Origin: Metridium senile
Lineage: Eukaryota > Cnidaria > Anthozoa > Actiniaria > Metridiidae
DNA: 64,000 nt
Direction: 5' to 3'
NCBI GenBank assembly: GCA_949775045.1
Contig: OX459095.1
Location: 25,776,978 to 25,840,977 of the forward strand
Every line of letters begins with the position of its first letter. Position 1 is the stretch's first letter. The translations under genes and the position numbers were made by a program. Below the pieces are notes generated by a model, which saw only the letters and a program-made list of their open reading frames with translations, was not told where the DNA came from and did no database searches. Positions 36,101 to 47,274 of the stretch are shown here, piece by piece.

Positions 36101-39100
36101 TGGGCTTACAATTCTAGCATTTAGATCCGCTTTGCGGTAGCAATGTCAACTGAAAGGTTGCTATAGTAAATGAGACCTCGTACTTAAATACAGCCACTAA
36201 CAACCCCATGCATGGGCTTTGCCGAGTGCTTGGACTACATAGACGAAGAGTCCTTTTATAACAAACAGCACTATATTCAAGAGGAACAAACTTCTTTTGT
36301 TTATATACAGTTAATATATATGTGTGTATATAATTGGAGGTATATTCTATTCTAGGTTTAAGAATACAGCTGATATATAATTATAATGACTGATGACATT
36401 TCCCTTTTTTTGGTAAAAAAAAATTCAGTGTATTTCTTCATCAATTCGTAATCGTCAAAATTGTATGTAGCCTGATTTTCAGAGCGGGCATGGGTAGTTT
36501 GGGGAAAAAGTGATAGCGTAGGATCCAGGCCCGCTCTGAAAATAAGGCTAAATTGTATGTTGTCTACTGTATATCTCATTTTTGTAATGTATTCTAGTTA
36601 TAGTTGATATTTGAATAAACAATTATCCGGGGTAGTGTAGACGGGCCTGTGGTTTCTAATTACACTCATCAGAAGAAAAAAGAACGGAAAATTCAAGAAA
36701 TATCTAGAATAGCGCAAAAGAATGATCACGCAGTATTAATTCACAGGTGGAAAAAGTGCCCAGCAACAGCAGCCACTCAGCAGATATGGGAACCACTTAG
36801 TTCAGCCGTCACAGTTAGAAGTTTATCGATCCTTTCTATATACGAATCACGGTTTTGTTTGAAACGCCTGCTACTATGCCAGGGACACCTTATATGCCCT
36901 TGTACCATATTTCAGTTTTGAGATACAGGATCCCTGTGGTGAGACATATTCTATATATTGATTTCTATCTTGTTACTTCAATGTATTTGATTGGAAAATG
37001 AAAATATCTGTACAGAAACACTGTTCTATTATAATATAATTGAAATACTTCTATTATTTCATATTTGACAAAATTAAACAGCTTGGACATATTTTTCCAA
37101 TTGCGGGGTCCCTGTGGTGAGATGATGAAATCAAAGGATGTTCCACTAAAGGGATTTTTTGGGATTTTTAGCATATTGTTTAGGACACTTATCCTAACAT
37201 AATTATAGAGAGAAAAGTTATATTGAAATTTGTTTGGACTCAAACCACAGATTCACTGGACTATATGGCGTATTAATTATTAAAGTACGTAGTACTTAAA
37301 ATACGTATTAAAGCTTCACTCATTGATTTAATTCATGATATTGTGGAACACTGCTCTTGCTACATAGTTTAGAAATGTTAGATCTGAAAACATTTAAAGG
37401 CATTGCTATCTGTATGTATAAAAATATCAATGTTTAATACGCACCGTTGACCACGACATTTTAGCATTAATTATGCTAATTATCGATATCCAACAACACG
37501 TCTGAATACTAGCTTTTCGGTCAAAAAATGTTCTCAAATAGATTGTATTCATTGTAAAGAGATTTGTATAATCTAAAAGTACTGTATGGAAGAACAAACT
37601 GTTCAAAAAGTCGATTCATATTATATAAACCACAAGTAACCAACAACGGCTAATTTGCATTTTTAATTGAAAATTGATGAAATATCTGACAATCAGAGTG
37701 ATCGTGAGGCCGCGCATTAAATTTGCCCAGATTTTTTATTTGTGCAATCTTTAGAACTATTATTGAAGTTATCCCAAAATAACGGACAGCTTCTGAATTA
37801 AAATACCAAGGCCATTTTTGGACCATCAAAAAACCCTAAATTTTCGGTTAGTCAGCAACGCCGCCATATTCCTTTCTTTTCGGAGTCTGTGAGGACCTGT
37901 GAGATACTTGAAAACAATTATTTTTTAAATTTGAAAGCTGGTTTAGATAGAAGAAATAATATACTTTGTTTGGTATATTAAAATGTTTTGAAAACTTTTA
38001 TGCTTGTAGTGATATGAATCGCCAAACATACCGATGATTTGCGCTATTTGACGATCGTTTTAGGACCAAAAAGTACCCCTCCCCCCTAACTTTTGAACAA
38101 AAAAATTTTTTCGTCCCAAACCACTGGATTCGTTTATAGGACACCAAAACAAGTCTACATGCTGAATTTGGGGAAAATCGGTGATCCAACCTGGCCACGA
38201 CTTCTTGATTTGGTCTGATTCTTACAGACTACCACTCTTAAGGCCTGGGTCGTTGGTCAAATCCAGAAGAAAAATGATTATTCCACGGTTCCAAACTTAC
38301 TCGGCAAAAATGATTCAAATCGGGCACACGAATAGCTAATGATAAAATGAAGGACCTTGCATAATAAGTTTGCTATTTTGGTGGTCACGTGACTAGAAAG
38401 GTGAATTATTGTGGCAAAATAGTTCTATTTTTTTCCGGTCGCAAGTTTCATTGAACTCCTTAAACAAATACATGAGATGCACTTCAATACTGGGTCTCCA
38501 GAAGGATCTATCTGGTGATCTTGACTATAGGTTTCCGTTACGTGACCTAATTCAATTCATATATTTCTCCAAATAACTCCAAATCAAACAGGTGAAAACC
38601 TGTTTGATATGCAGACTTATATAGAGGTTGCTGACTTTAAAATATTTAACTAAACATTTCCTTTCTTTAGTAAAATTCGGAGCCGAAAAGAGAAAAAAAC
38701 GTATTTCTGACGTACTTGGTCACGTGACTATTATTGTGTCAAGTTTGAATATTTTCTTGCAGATCTTTATGCCATAACATACAAAATGTGTTTTATCAGA
38801 TAAAAGAAATCAGGCTGAAGATGTTCTTAAGGGATTTTTAAAATTGTTTCTGGAACTGAGTTATAGTGATCACGATTACTAGGCTGTACTTGATGCAATA
38901 CACTTCAGTATATGGCCCTTTCTGGAATTGAAAGGAAAATTAGGCTATTCTCAACAAATGGAAGTCAAATTTACTCTAGCAACTCCAATCCCTTAATTCT
39001 GCGAAACATTGTGTGTTTGTAATGGTCCCGGCCAGCATGCACAAACAATCATCCCCCCTTTACGTTGTCTAATGTTTGATACTTTTGATAAATAATTTTC

Positions 39101-42100
39101 TTACATGAGAACATGTTTCATTTGTCAGGCTGAATTGTTTTTTTTTTTTTGTATACATTCCAGCTGAGTTGACCTTCAGAACAAATACAAGGTCAACCAA
39201 TCAGCATTGAGGATTCAACATTGTATTTTGATTAGCATTTCCCATTATTCTGCTAAGAGAATTTATGAAATACAAGTTCTTCCTTCTTTAAATTAATTGC
39301 AAACGCTAGTCAAACTCATGGTGGGATTATATTTCAATCGACAAGAAAAGTCTACATTGTATACTCGGAAAATGCTCAAAAATTGCTAACCAAGAAAGGG
39401 ACCCATAACTCCTTTCGGGAAGGCGATCAACTCAGTTGGATGTTGCTTTACTGACCAAATGTCAGCCTGAAGGTTCTTATCCACTTGTTATTTTATGCGG
39501 TTGTTTACTGTATCACTTTTTTATCGTTTCACATGGCTAAATGCCTTTCAAAACCTTTTATTGTCCTCGTGGGGTTACGGAAGTGAAAGATTGCGAAGAT
39601 CGCGTGGCAAATCCTTCAGATAAATCCTTTAATAAAACAGGGAAATGGTCTAATGCAGGAAACAAGAAGCCATTATGTAGAAAAACACGTCGAACTTGGA
39701 GATTACTTCAAAGCGTTTTGTCTTTTTTGATTGACATGTGCTTAATAAATCACCTCTCAATGTAGTCCCCCATACTAAGAACAATAGACATCTTTACCTT
39801 CCTTGTTTGTTTACCATTTTCAGATCACGGATGATATACCCTTGGGAGTTGATTCTTTCACATGTAAATGTTACAATACGTTCACCAAAAAGAACATATC
39901 TGATGGGAGATAAGAGGATACGGAAATAAAGAGATAATGTTTATTTAGACTTTAAGATTACGTGTTGAAACAAAAAAAATCAGAATTTTGTTTTTTTGCG
40001 TGTTAGCTAACTGGAATAACCAGAGTAGTAGCACTGAAAAAATGTCTATTCATAAAGAAACGATATATTCGAAAGAAAAAATATAGAGGCAAAAAAGAAA
40101 TAGGTTATGAAAAGGAATTAATTATACAACACGAAAATAAAGAAAGTTTTAGAGAATAATAATTTAGATATGACTTCAATATTGATGGTTTTAGTTTTTA
40201 ACTTAACTTAAGATATGCTGGAGGCATTTTTTGTTTCCTCATCAATTGTATTCCAAGCCTCAATGAATCTCATAGCAAATTTCCCCTCATTTGTCCGAAC
40301 CTTTGGAAAAGAAATAATATCTTGATGCAAGCCGGGTGTAATAATTATGCCTCTTTTTTTAATAATCAGCAAAGAACACACGTCACATACACACACACAA
40401 TTTACAATTAAAGAGTGCCACAGTAAGTGTGACACACGAGATGTCCATATAGTTAAGGTTATTTACATTTCTAATAGGAAACAGAAATATTAAATAGAAT
40501 AACTATAAATATTAATATTTGAGAACACAAACAAATTTACAATTAAAGAATATCACAATACATGTGACACACAGATAACTATAGTACGTTAATGTTATTT
40601 ACATTTCTAATAGAAAAACTAAATTATAAAAACATTCACTACGATCGCCTTACAACTGGATTTATGCCTCTTTTAAACAATTTCGAAAACATTGTCAAAA
40701 CGCCTTGGTAGATTTCCTGAATTAAAATCGTAAACGAAAAGTGGCATTGTAGAAAAGAAGATCAGAAGGACAAACAAAGGCTGAGTGGTAGAGTTATAGG
40801 TATTTCACCATGTCACCAAGATATCCGTATAGCTAGTGTCTAATTATCGAGAGAATACTATGTTTCTCTTTAATTTTTTGGCAACGAAAAAAACTTGGGC
40901 TTTCCAATTTAAATTGGAATCTATCTCGACTACTAAATATTTAGTAGTTTGTATTCGTTCCATGTCACCAAGATATCCGCATTGTGTCTAATTTTCGAGA
41001 GAATACCTATGTTTCTCTTTAATTTTTTTGGCAACGAAAAAAACTTGGGCTTTCCAATTTAAATTGGAATCTATCTCGACTCCTAAACATCTAGTAGTTT
41101 GTAATCGTTTTAATCTTTGAGGATTCACAAATTGGCCAATACACTGTATCATGCGAAATGTTTTTCTGGGGTGAATGAGAGATAAGAAAGTTTGATTTTT
41201 TAATGTTAAGAGATTGTTAGCACATATATAGCCAATTTTGGATCGTAACTAGTTGAGAATTTATTTGTTCCTCTAATATTTAATAAGTCTCTTATTACAA
41301 CAAAAGAGGTTCGAAACGTCCGCAAATAGATGGAAATCAAAAATTGATGAAGAATTATGGAAATTATTAATAAATAACAAAAGAAGTGTGTGGCACAGAG
41401 TTGACCCCTGTGGAACACCACATGAAATGTTCTCGAGCTCTTAGTTAATGAGAGAAACTAATCAGTTGTTTTCTGTAAGAAAGATATGAAGTAAACCAGT
41501 CTTTTGCCGTTCCTCTTATTCCATAATGTTCAAGCTTATTAATTAAATTATCGTGATCAACTGAGTCAAAGGCCTTGCTCAGATCTAGAAATATTCCACA
41601 AGAAAATAAGGTATTACCGATAGCTTTTTGAATGTTATCAACAATAGACATGCATGCAATTGCGTGGATAGTTGAATGTGAGGACCTGATGCCAAATTGC
41701 TTACCTTATAATATGTTGTTCTTATTAATAAAACCTATCAACCTTTTGGACATAAATTTTTCTAGAATTCTGTTAAAGATTGAAAGCAAAGAGATAAGGC
41801 GATATTTGTCTAAGTTAAGTTGAGATCCTTTTTTTTTGTGGACAGTGTACGATACATATAGAAAATGATAGGTCAAATGTCGTTTCTATAATGGTTTCCA
41901 AATGACGCTTTGTAGCAATTTTAGTACTGTAGTAGGTATACTATAGGGACCCGTAGCTTTAGATGGCTTTAACTTATTCATTTTCTTCTTCAATTTCTTT
42001 TGAATTCGTTGGATACAAAATAAAATTATCTGACTGTACATATCTTGCTGGCAAAATATGCTTGTGGTGATGTATTTACATCAGCGATTGACGATGTCAT

Positions 42101-45100
42101 CTTTTTACCAATGCTTGCAAAGTGATTATCTATTTCAGAATTAGTACCAGATTAAAAGTTTTAGTTTGCAAAATCATTTATTAATGTTAATCAGCATGTA
42201 TTTTTTGTTGCAAAAGGACAAAGTTGCCCAACCAAGTGCACTCCTGAACAATGTGCCGCAGCTACAGTTCAGACTTTACAGAGGACTGTCCCTGTTGCTG
42301 TTCCTGGTATTACCTTTTTGTCTGGTGGCCAGTCAGAGGAACAAGCATCTGTACATCTTAATGCTATCAATAAGCATCCTGGTAAGTGAACTGCAAAAAC
42401 ATTACAATATTATTGAAGCTTGTTATGAAGTTGGTATTGTTTGCTACTGTTTGTACCTTACTGTGATCAGTGACAGGCTCATAATAAACATTAGTAGGTG
42501 GTTGAGGACTATTTGGATGTGTCACAACATGTGGCATATAAATGCAAACCTAGAATCGATCTATGAAAGTCTGATTAATTTCACTTTACGGTCACTATTG
42601 ACAATGACAATGACAATAATTTATTCAGTACTAATTTTGTACAAAGTAATTAACGTAAATTAATTGAAGAGCTTAATTTAGTACACGCTAACCGGCTGAA
42701 ATAACCATAAGGCTAAACAAGTCAGTTAGCTATTCGGTTGGGCGCCAGTATCTCATGTTGGTTGTTGTTCATCACATATCGCTTACATGCGATTAATAAT
42801 TGCCATCTGTCGTTCGTTGTCGTGACTTGTCAGTTGTTAGAATTCACTTGTCGGTTGTTCTCGTGGCTTGTCGGTTGTTCTCAAAATCTGGTAGTTTGCG
42901 ACGTTTGTCGAAAAACTATAGAATGAGGAGATACCTGTCTGTTGCCATTTCCCTTCTCGAACATCAACTTCTTGGCAGCTTTGCGAAAGTCTGGAAGAAG
43001 AGCAACATGTACACACGGACTGAATGAAGAATTGAAGAGAGGAAGAAAATTGAAAATAAAAAAGACAAGTCCACTCCAGTCGATACATGTACCGTGATTG
43101 TAGTCAGCGAAAGTGTAGCCATTTGCGCTAAGAATGATGCTTATAACCAAGAAAAACGTTAGTGGAAGATAACAACTGGAATAAAGTAGAAGAGAACACA
43201 GCACCATTTTAGCCGCGCTGGCAATTCTATTCTTTCTTACTTTCCTTTGGCTATTCGAAAATTGGGCTTCAATGGGAAGAGGTTTTGAAAGTCGCCTTAA
43301 AGTCAGTGTACTCATTGTGAATATAACAATGTACGAAATGATAGCAAATGTGAACATCAACAGAAAGAATATTCCAGACATGTTCGTCCAAACTAGTTGA
43401 TCATGACACTGCGAGTTGTTAATCTCTTGGTAATAGAGTATATATGAAGATAATACTACTGATACCAGCCAAGAGCTTAAAACAGTCCAACAACGTCGTT
43501 TCAAAGAGTAAGGTCTGATGATCTGGATCGTGGTTGTGACTTTGTATCTCTCAATGCTGGCTATTAGCAAAGTTACTAAAGCCACTAACGAAGAAGCGTT
43601 GTACAGAAACATGATAAGTTTGCAAGCAATGTTTCCTGAGACCCCATTGGCTTTGCTCCAAAAGTTGTGGCCAAAAAAAAACTGGGAGAGCCGTCAAGAA
43701 GAACGTGGCGATCACAATTGTATCTGATATAGCCATACTGATGATCAAATGATGCAAGTTTCTTCTAGCGGTGTAGCAAATTGCTAAAATGATGATTAAG
43801 ACATTTCCGCAAGCTCCAAATCCACCAACTAGTAAAAGAGTCATAATTTTGGCTGTAGCTACACCGGGCGCATCTGCTGCTGCAAATTTGCAGTTGCTTT
43901 TCCTTAGCGTCGCATTTGTGTTCATTTTGAAGTTGCGTTCGAAATGATAAACTACAGGAGCTCTTCTGGTTTTGATGAATCCATGAAATTTAACAAGACG
44001 TACGGTTGCATGGGGCAAAGTTTAATGAAAATACTTCAATCGACGATTTGTCCTTTCTCTATTGTTTAACATTACTTAACGACTTAACGTCTGAAACATC
44101 ACTTTGTTAAAATAGACATAATCGCCTGTTATTTGTTCTGTATGTCCTTTTTCTTCCCTAGACTGTATTTATATAAGAAAAAAAGCGCAAATAGGCTCCG
44201 TCGTTGCGTTTGACATTTCTGACATCAATCTGTTCTAGACGTTCTAGATCTAGTACTGTTTTGGTGACACTGTAAAACGACCACACTCAATTTTGGCCAT
44301 TGATACGATGACATCATTTTACTACCAGTACCAGAATGTTTTATACATTTTTTTTTCTTATTTAAATTGTTATTCCCTTTTAGAAATCATGCTCAACGCT
44401 GATCATTCCTCAATTTTCTAACCAAACAAGCTGCCCAGAATCCACAACTAGTTCCGAACCTCCAACTCGTTTCTGAAGAGCTGAATATTAGAGCTAATTA
44501 CTAATACTACTACTAATTACCTTTGGTAGATATCGATCAGTCATAAAATGTGTTTTTGTGTGTGTGTGTGTGTTTTCTTTTTCCGACTAGACAAAATGGA
44601 CAGTAGTATCCCGAAGGCCTTTGCGGCCTCAGTATAGCCTCGACACCATGATATGTTGTCCCATTGGTTTCGTCGATACCATGACAAACTTAATATCGTC
44701 CAATAATATCAGGTCTGTCTCATCACGAGACATTGTACTTGTTTATATTTGTGATGTGATTGACGGTGATTGACGTTGCCATTATTTTGGCAGAGGAAAT
44801 CACATGAAGACAAGATATGGTATTTCTCGAGTTACGCGCTTCGAGCTGCGCGCTCACGGACACGCCCATCTTGCTAAGACCACGCCCTTTTTGACATATG
44901 TGCGTAACTCCTGCTTGATACAGCAAAAAAAGATATTCGAGTTACGCGCTCTTGTCGTAACCGCGAACTCTAAACAGCGAAACAGTATTTTCGAGCTACG
45001 CGCTCTTGTCGCAACTATATTTTAAACAACTAGAAAAACCTGATTTATTCCAAAACAGTTAAAAGTTGAGCAGTGAGCAGAGTTGTGTGTTGTAAATATG

Positions 45101-46540
45101 GAATGTAGTGGTAGTGAGTGTGAGTGAACCTCACGGAAGAGCATCTTCGGGGAGTGATGGTTGTAAAATATTTATATATCTTTTATATATTTCATTATTT
45201 TTTAACCCACATCCCAAACTCAACACAATTTCGTTACCTTGGCGCCATCGTTGAATTTGACAACAGCTCAACTGGTGACGCCGAAATAAGTGCAAGACTG
45301 ACTAGTGCAACATTCTTTGATCAACTCGCAAATTTCTTCAAAAACCAAAAAAAGTCGCTACAAACTCGAATTCGCTTTCTTGATAGCTTGGTGAGATCCC
45401 GCCTGGTGCATGTATATATATGGATCGATGTCAATGCTGGGTACCAACATCAAAAAGATCAACTAAACAGCTAGTGCATACATCCGACTGCAACGACATA
45501 TGCCGATTAGCGGAGGTAGGTCGCGTCAGGATGCTACTACATATACTAGGAAAAGTGACGGTGAGGAATGAAAGAGTACGGCAAATCTCTGGCACCAAAC
45601 CAGTTACTCATTTCATTCAAAATCAGCAAAGAAATTGGATTGGTCACTGTGTGAGAGCACAAGATGACGATTTCATAAAACTGACGATTATTTTCGGTAT
45701 TCGACCAGTTCGATATCAACTCGATATTAATCTATTAATCTAATTTAGTTGATTAATATCGATAATCGATGAAAATCGAAAGTAGATGAAAACGCGTTGA
45801 ACACGAAATAAAGTCCAAAAAAAAGACACCGCTATAAATATCGATAAATATATATTTATTTATATCGATATAAATCGATATACAAAATTGATAAATATCG
45901 ATATAAATCGATAACCACAAAAAGCTGTGTATCGATTTTTATTTATTTTCGATAAAAATCGATTAATTATTATCGGAAAGTATCGATTTGTATCGAGTAA
46001 TCAAAGCACTTTTTGGGGGGAATGAAATGTCAACAATTTGGTAACACAGGGATCCCGGTACATAGAAAGAAATGTCAAGCAAGTTTCCAACAAGCCAAAA
46101 GATCACACAATTAAATAGCCTCAGTAACTGTCCATCTTTATTTTTGTGATGTTTATTTCTCAAGAACAACTTGATAATTATGTTTCTGAGAATTAATTTT
46201 CAAAAACTTGGCAACACAGGAATCCCGGTACATAGAAACAAATATCAGTCAGCCAAAAGTAGCCCAGTTTATCCTAGATGCCATCAAAAAAAATTGATTG
46301 AGTTCTTCTCTCTTTTTCTCAGGCAAGAAACCATGGGCTCTAACTTTCTCCTTTGGCAGAGCTCTACAAGCAAGTGCACTGAAAGCATGGAGTGGCAAAA
46401 GTGACAATGTCAAGGCAGGACAAGAGGAGTTCTTGAAGCGTGCTACTGCAAATGGTCTGGCAGCTAAAGGACAGTATCAAGGAGGTGTACAAAGCATTGT
46501 AGGACAGGCGAGCTTGTTTGTTGCAAATTATGAGGAGTAA
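33150..46540 (+). CDS. ALDO: Fructose-bisphosphate aldolase, class I (three exons, complete)
   Basis: Exons 33150-33849, 42217-42381 and 46323-46540 join in frame (CTGCAG/GTATTG, AAAAG/GACAAAG, CCTG/GTAAGT, CTCAG/GCAAG) to give 360 aa, the normal length. The enzyme cleaves fructose-1,6-bisphosphate in cytosolic glycolysis by a Schiff-base mechanism. Visible family residues are AADEST (Asp33 equivalent), [10 protein letters not shown] (Lys146), the VEPEV strand (Glu187), [10 protein letters not shown] (Schiff-base Lys229) and [10 protein letters not shown] (Arg303). The protein ends LFVANYEE; the C-terminal tyrosine typical of animal aldolases is absent at the last position. Intron 1 (8.4 kb) holds a TTAA transposon and a dead retrotransposon. 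Intron 2 (3.9 kb) holds an antisense GPCR. An ATG in the context TCTTCTAAATGG starts the frame. Confidence 0.96.
33850..34315. other. Start of aldolase intron 1, nothing recognised
   Basis: Plain AT-rich intronic sequence up to the TTAA element. Confidence 0.6.
34320..38237. mobile_element. 3.9-kb TTAA element with ~0.82-kb TIRs in aldolase intron 1
   Basis: TTAA at 34316-34319 and 38238-38241 flanks GAGTCATACTCTGTAAGAGT and its diverged inverse. Arms run 34320-35140 and 37407-38237 and are almost identical over most of their length (GTCGTGGTCAACGGTGCGTA occurs in both). The interior (35141-37406) has no transposase frame; it holds a small foldback at 36473-36544 (TTTTCAGAGCGGGC / GCCCGCTCTGAAAA). 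Size, TTAA target and GAG start match the element at 8349-12218, to which the TIRs look distantly related. Confidence 0.85.
38242..40204. other. Aldolase intron 1, middle part
   Basis: No supported gene. Two GGTCACGTGACTA sites occur near 38390 and 38719. Short open frames at 39541-39929 show no domain and no splice logic. Confidence 0.5.
40205..42145 (-). pseudogene. Degenerate non-LTR retrotransposon reverse transcriptase
   Basis: Reading the minus strand from 42145 down, recognisable fragments appear in family order. They are a FASIGKKM motif, [60 protein letters not shown] (41445-41651), then GVPQGSTL and a ruined FADD box (FADVSN). These are followed by the [19 protein letters not shown] region and the C-terminal [17 protein letters not shown] block (40208-40435). 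Several stops and frameshifts separate them, so the copy is dead. It lies antisense in aldolase intron 1 and stops about 70 bp before exon 2. Confidence 0.85.
40808..41110 (-). repeat. 152-bp tandem duplication inside the retrotransposon relic
   Basis: CCATGTCACCAAGATATCCG to AAATATTTAGTAGTTTGTA is present twice in direct tandem (40808-40959 and 40960-41110) with about 10 differences. The duplicated part encodes the [15 protein letters not shown] segment. Confidence 0.8.
42720..42880. repeat. Degenerate CGGTTGTTCTCGTGGCTTGT repeat
   Basis: Short imperfect repetitions of CTTGTCGGTTGTTCT next to the 3' end of the GPCR gene. The 165-codon plus-strand frame at 42166-42663 is the wrong frame across aldolase exon 2. 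Confidence 0.5.
42881..43925 (-). CDS. Class A (rhodopsin-like) G-protein-coupled receptor, orphan, single exon, one frameshift
   Basis: Starts at ATG 43925 with an N-glycosylation site (MNTNATLRK). TM1 has [10 protein letters not shown] and TM2 has [10 protein letters not shown]. Across an A9/T9 run at 43673-43681 the frame breaks; one base fewer continues as the first extracellular loop with a conserved W and the TM3 cysteine ([11 protein letters not shown]). Then come SIERY (DRY variant), TM4 [11 protein letters not shown]5, TM6 with SSCYLPL (CWxP variant), TM7 FNSSFSPCV (NPxxY variant) and a helix-8-like [11 protein letters not shown]. Length is about 347 aa. Ligand is unknown; cnidarians have many such receptors. 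It lies antisense in aldolase intron 2. The frameshift may be a homopolymer sequencing error or a real inactivation. Confidence 0.85.
45160..45700 (+). pseudogene. C-terminal fragment of a non-LTR retrotransposon ORF
   Basis: [20 protein letters not shown] and [20 protein letters not shown] match the post-RT region of endonuclease/reverse-transcriptase retrotransposons (YLG...SSTKD...R..LF..LVRS). A second frame continues [18 protein letters not shown] and [14 protein letters not shown]. The two are joined only by a frameshift and no catalytic domain remains. Confidence 0.75.
45725..46000. repeat. ATCGAT-rich simple repeat
   Basis: Dense TATCGATAAATATCGAT and AAATCGAT motifs in aldolase intron 2. 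Confidence 0.8.
46020..46265. repeat. Direct duplication upstream of aldolase exon 3
   Basis: GGTAACACAGGGATCCCGGT at 46038 recurs as GGCAACACAGGAATCCCGGT at 46210, each followed by ACATAGAAA and, further on, AGCCAAAAG. Confidence 0.7.
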
Positions 46541-47274
46541 GCAGATGGCAAAGGAAAACCTCATAATTTCTGTAAAACTATTGAAGTTAAATTATTAACT
46601 TGTATGCTATTAATAAAAGTTTAAAGCATTATTATTTCAAAGGTGATAATAGTCCATAATTGACTAATAAACTTGTGGTGAGTTTCCCCACTTTTCTCAC
46701 TGGTGTTCTTTTTTATAGATATTTCCATGCTCCTCTCATGAAAACACTCAAAGTGTAATAGCACATTATGGCAATTAGCAATTTGTTTGGGAAGAGGCGA
46801 TGAAGAAAGTTAGTGTTAGGGAATAAAACTAATTTATTAGAGGTTCCAATTATAGGCTAACAGGCTTACCAGAAGGTAAACAGTAAATATTTAGAACCCT
46901 AAAAATAGCACCAATCACCCCTTCCACTTGACAATGGGAGTCAGACAAAATAACTGCTACATGCTGACTATTTTGACTGTTGACATTCTGTAGGAAATAT
47001 CAGCAGACATTCTGAACTATTATTTTTTATTTTCATTTCATGATTGATTATTTTACAAAAACGTTTGATGTCTACTTAAAACATGTATCTAATAATTTAA
47101 ATTATTAATTAATCCCTTTTTAAAAGCTGTTTTTTCTTTTAAAGTTGTATTAGAATGCTCTTAAAAGGAGCTCCAAACTTGATTCTAAAGAATAAGTATT
47201 ATCTTACAACCTTACACCAAATCATTACATTCTGTAATTATAGTCTATAAAAGTCTTCATGTGACTTCACCACT
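46541..47274. other. 3' region between convergent aldolase and MIF-like genes
   Basis: 734 bp with no frame of note. It must hold both 3' UTRs. Confidence 0.6.
46612..46617 (+). terminator. Candidate aldolase poly(A) signal AATAAA
   Basis: AATAAA lies 72 bp after the aldolase stop codon. A second AATAAA (in GACTAATAAACTTG) follows near 46665. Confidence 0.5.

Noticed and set aside
42166..42663. 165-codon plus-strand frame with a hydrophobic stretch
   Set aside because: It crosses aldolase exon 2 in the wrong frame; the correct frame gives the [13 protein letters not shown]...GGQSEEQ aldolase segment with proper splice sites.
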